Shown: piece by piece, positions 5,110-7,049 of the stretch | How the letters are laid out: every line of letters begins with the position of its first letter | How positions within the stretch are numbered: position 1 is the stretch's first letter | Source of the DNA: an uncultured Clostridia bacterium | Lineage (GTDB): Bacteria; Bacillota_A; Clostridia; Oscillospirales; Oscillospiraceae | Direction of reading: 5' to 3' | Length of the DNA stretch: 7,049 bases | Assembly (NCBI GenBank): GCA_947167435.1 | Contig: CAMVIC010000078.1 | Location: forward strand, 1 to 7,049 | Notes under the pieces: model-generated | The model's input: only the letters and a program-made list of their open reading frames with translations | Databases searched by the model: none | What the model was told of the DNA's origin: nothing | Position numbers and translations under genes: made by a program

Positions 5110-7049
5110 TTAGTCCTCCTTGCGGTCCTCGGCTTTCTCCTCGGCGCTCTCGCTCTCTTCCTCTGCTTCCTTCTCGGTCTTCTCGATGGAGATCACCCGG
5201 CTGCCCGGCGCCAGGCGCATGATGCGCACGCCCTGGGTGGCGCGGCTGAGCAGGGAGATGCGCTCCACCGCCATGCGGATGATGGTGCCGTCGTCGGTGA
5301 TGACCAGCAGGTCCTCGTCGCCGCTGACCATCTTCACGTCGGCCACGGGGCCGGTCTTCTCGGTCACGTTGTAGTTCTTCATGCCCAGGCCGCCGCGGCC
5401 GTGGACGCTGTATTCGCTCACGTCCGTGCGCTTGCCGTAGCCCTTCTCGGTGATGGAGAGGATGGCGCTGCCGCCGCTGGTGCTGCCGGCGCCAACCACG
5501 AAGTCGCCCTGGCGCAGGCGGATTCCCCGCACGCCGGTAGCCGTGCGGCCCATGGGCCGTACGTCGCTCTCCTGGAAGCAGACGGCCAGACCATCGTGGG
5601 TTGCGATCAGAATGTTCTCGCTGCCGTCGGTGGGAATGACGGAGATGAGGGTATCCCCCTCGTCCAGGGTCAGAGCCCGGATGCCGCTGGAGCGGATGTT
5701 CCGCAGGGCGGACTGGCTCATGCGCTTGACGGTGCCGTTGCGGGTGACGAAGAACAGGTACTTGTCCTCCTCCAGTCCTCTGGCCCGGATCATGGCGCTG
5801 ACCTTCTCCGGCTCGTCCCCGTTCTCGATCTGGATGATGTTGACGATATTGGTGCCCCGGGCGTTTCTGCCCGCCTCGGGGATGGTGTAGCCCTTCTTCA
5901 CAAAGACCCGGCCCTTGTTGGTAAAGAAGAGGATGTTGTCATGGGTGGAGGCGGTGAACACGGTCTCCACATAGTCCTCCTCCTTGGTGGCCATGGCGCG
6001 GATGCCCTTGCCGCCCCGGCCCTGGGCCCGGTACTCGCTCACCGGCAGGCGCTTGATGTAGCCGCCGTGGGTTAGAGTAAAGACGCACTGCTCCTCCTCG
6101 ATCAGGTCCTCCATGTCGATCTCGTCGTCCACGTCCTGGATCTCGGTCTTGCGGGCATCGCCGTACTTGTCCCGCAGCTGGATCAGCTCGTCCTTCAGCA
6201 CGCCCTTGATCTTCTCCGGGTCTGCCAGCAGGTCCTTGAAGTACTGGATCTTTTCCTCCAGCTCCTTGTACTCCTGCTCCAGCTTCTCCCGGTTCAGTCC
6301 CTGCAGGGCGATCAGGCGCATGTCGCAGATGGCCTGGGCCTGCACGTCGTCCAGCTGGAAGCGCTCCATCAGGTTCTGCTTGGCGTTGTCGTAGCTGGAA
6401 CGGATGATGCGGATGACCTCGTCGATGTTGTCCTGGGCAATGAGCAGGCCCTCCAGCAGGTGGGCGCGCTCTTCGGCCTTGCGCAGGTCGTAGCGGGTGC
6501 GGCGGACGATGACCTCCTCCTGGAAAGTGAGATACTCGTCCAGGATGTGCCGCAGGGAGAGGATCTTGGGCTGGGTCTGGTTGTTCACCAGGGCCAGCAT
6601 ATTGATGGAAAAGCTGGACTGCAGCGCCGTCTGGGCAAAGAGCCGGTTCAGAACCACCTGGGGATTGGCATCCCGCTTGAGCTCAATGACGATGCGCATG
6701 CCGTTGCGGTCCGTCTCGTCCCGCAGGTCGGAGATGCCCTCCAGCCGCTTTTCACGGACCTGGTCGGCAATGCTGCGGATCAGCTGCCGCTTGTTGACCT
6801 GATAGGGAAGCTCGGTGACGATGATGCGGATGCGGTTCTGGCCGTGCTCCTCAAACTCGGTGCGTGCCCGGACCACCACTCTGCCCCGGCCGGTGGCATA
6901 GGCCTGGCGGATGCCGCTGCGGCCCATGATGATGCCCCGGGTTGGAAAGTCCGGCCCCGTCACATGCTGCATCAGGTCGGCCAGGGTGGCCTCGGGATTG
7001 TCCAGCACGCAGACGCAGGCGTTGATGACCTCGGTGAGGTTGTGGGGCG
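5110..7049 (-). CDS. gyrA: DNA gyrase subunit A, C-terminal 645 residues (5' end beyond the right edge)
   Basis: GyrA is the DNA-breaking and wrapping subunit of gyrase, which with GyrB introduces negative supercoils using ATP. The fragment opens at [10 protein letters not shown], which lies about 180-190 residues into a normal GyrA, so the active-site tyrosine and the quinolone-resistance region are outside. Visible parts are the rest of the breakage-reunion domain and its long coiled-coil tower (roughly fragment residues 160-300), then the DNA-wrapping beta-pinwheel. The GyrA box QGRGGKG (342-348, bases 6024-6004) identifies gyrase rather than topoisomerase IV ParC. Blade repeats of the type 'T-x-x-G-x-x-x-R' recur, for example [24 protein letters not shown] and TDDGTIIR. 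A second, degenerate box HGRGGLG is at 549-555. The protein ends in a strongly acidic tail from about residue 622. Its stop is 3 bp before the next gene, and its last codons form that gene's ribosome-binding site. Confidence 0.98.
   Translation of the reverse strand, partial: PHNLTEVINACVCVLDNPEATLADLMQHVTGPDFPTRGIIMGRSGIRQAYATGRGRVVVRARTEFEEHGQNRIRIIVTELPYQVNKRQLIRSIADQVREKRLEGISDLRDETDRNGMRIVIELKRDANPQVVLNRLFAQTALQSSFSINMLALVNNQTQPKILSLRHILDEYLTFQEEVIVRRTRYDLRKAEERAHLLEGLLIAQDNIDEVIRIIRSSYDNAKQNLMERFQLDDVQAQAICDMRLIALQGLNREKLEQEYKELEEKIQYFKDLLADPEKIKGVLKDELIQLRDKYGDARKTEIQDVDDEIDMEDLIEEEQCVFTLTHGGYIKRLPVSEYRAQGRGGKGIRAMATKEEDYVETVFTASTHDNILFFTNKGRVFVKKGYTIPEAGRNARGTNIVNIIQIENGDEPEKVSAMIRARGLEEDKYLFFVTRNGTVKRMSQSALRNIRSSGIRALTLDEGDTLISVIPTDGSENILIATHDGLAVCFQESDVRPMGRTATGVRGIRLRQGDFVVGAGSTSGGSAILSITEKGYGKRTDVSEYSVHGRGGLGMKNYNVTEKTGPVADVKMVSGDEDLLVITDDGTIIRMAVERISLLSRATQGVRIMRLAPGSRVISIEKTEKEAEEESESAEEKAEDRKED
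5115..5121 (-). promoter_or_regulatory. Strong ribosome-binding site embedded in the gyrA 3' end
   Basis: AAGGAGG lies 8 nt before the ATG at 5106 and is formed by the Lys-Glu-Asp codons that end gyrA. It fixes the start of the membrane-protein gene and ties it to the gyrA transcript. Confidence 0.85.

Noticed and set aside
4510..6075. A 521-codon plus-strand open frame opposite gyrA, the membrane-protein gene and the 5' end of rnhA
   Set aside because: It is antisense to several well-supported genes and its composition is low-complexity Ala/Gly/Leu/Asp. It is a shadow of GC-rich coding sequence.
5110..7049. Possibility that the topoisomerase is ParC rather than GyrA
   Set aside because: A complete GyrA box (QGRGGKG) and an orderly set of pinwheel blades identify gyrase. 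ParC proteins lack or strongly degrade this box.

Overview
The window is GC-rich bacterial chromosome in which every supported gene lies on the minus strand, so it reads from right to left. The gene set, dense packing, AGGAGG-type ribosome-binding sites and protein features (short RNase HI, gram-positive-style GyrA with an acidic tail, a SHOCT-like membrane protein) suggest a high-GC member of the Clostridia, such as the Oscillospiraceae/Flavonifractor neighbourhood. That placement is an inference from protein character and was not tested by any search.

Layout in transcription order: the 3' two-thirds of gyrA (DNA gyrase subunit A, entering from the right edge); a small two-helix membrane protein with a SHOCT-like C-terminus, of unknown function; rnhA (RNase HI); a complete single-gene ABC exporter half-transporter; a GNAT-type acetyltransferase; a HAD-family phosphatase/phosphomutase-like protein; a 78-bp gap with a perfect 12-bp inverted repeat and a good sigma-A-type promoter; and the first 327 codons of mfd (transcription-repair coupling factor), running off the left edge.

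The six genes from gyrA to the HAD gene are separated by 3, 4, -4, 24 and -4 bp and very probably form one transcription unit with translational coupling. Two junctions are ATGA stop/start overlaps, and the gyrA 3' end encodes the ribosome-binding site of the next gene. The inverted repeat at the end of the HAD gene probably ends that unit. The promoter just after it probably starts an independent mfd unit whose mRNA appears to have almost no 5' leader.

A possible theme is control of transcription-linked DNA problems: gyrase removes supercoils, RNase HI removes R-loops, and Mfd clears stalled RNA polymerase. The ABC exporter, acetyltransferase and HAD enzyme have no evident link to that theme. 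No RNA genes, mobile elements, CRISPR arrays or long repeats were seen, and no stretch over 300 bp lacks a gene. Most of the content is housekeeping; the least explained items are the membrane protein after gyrA and the mfd 5' region.
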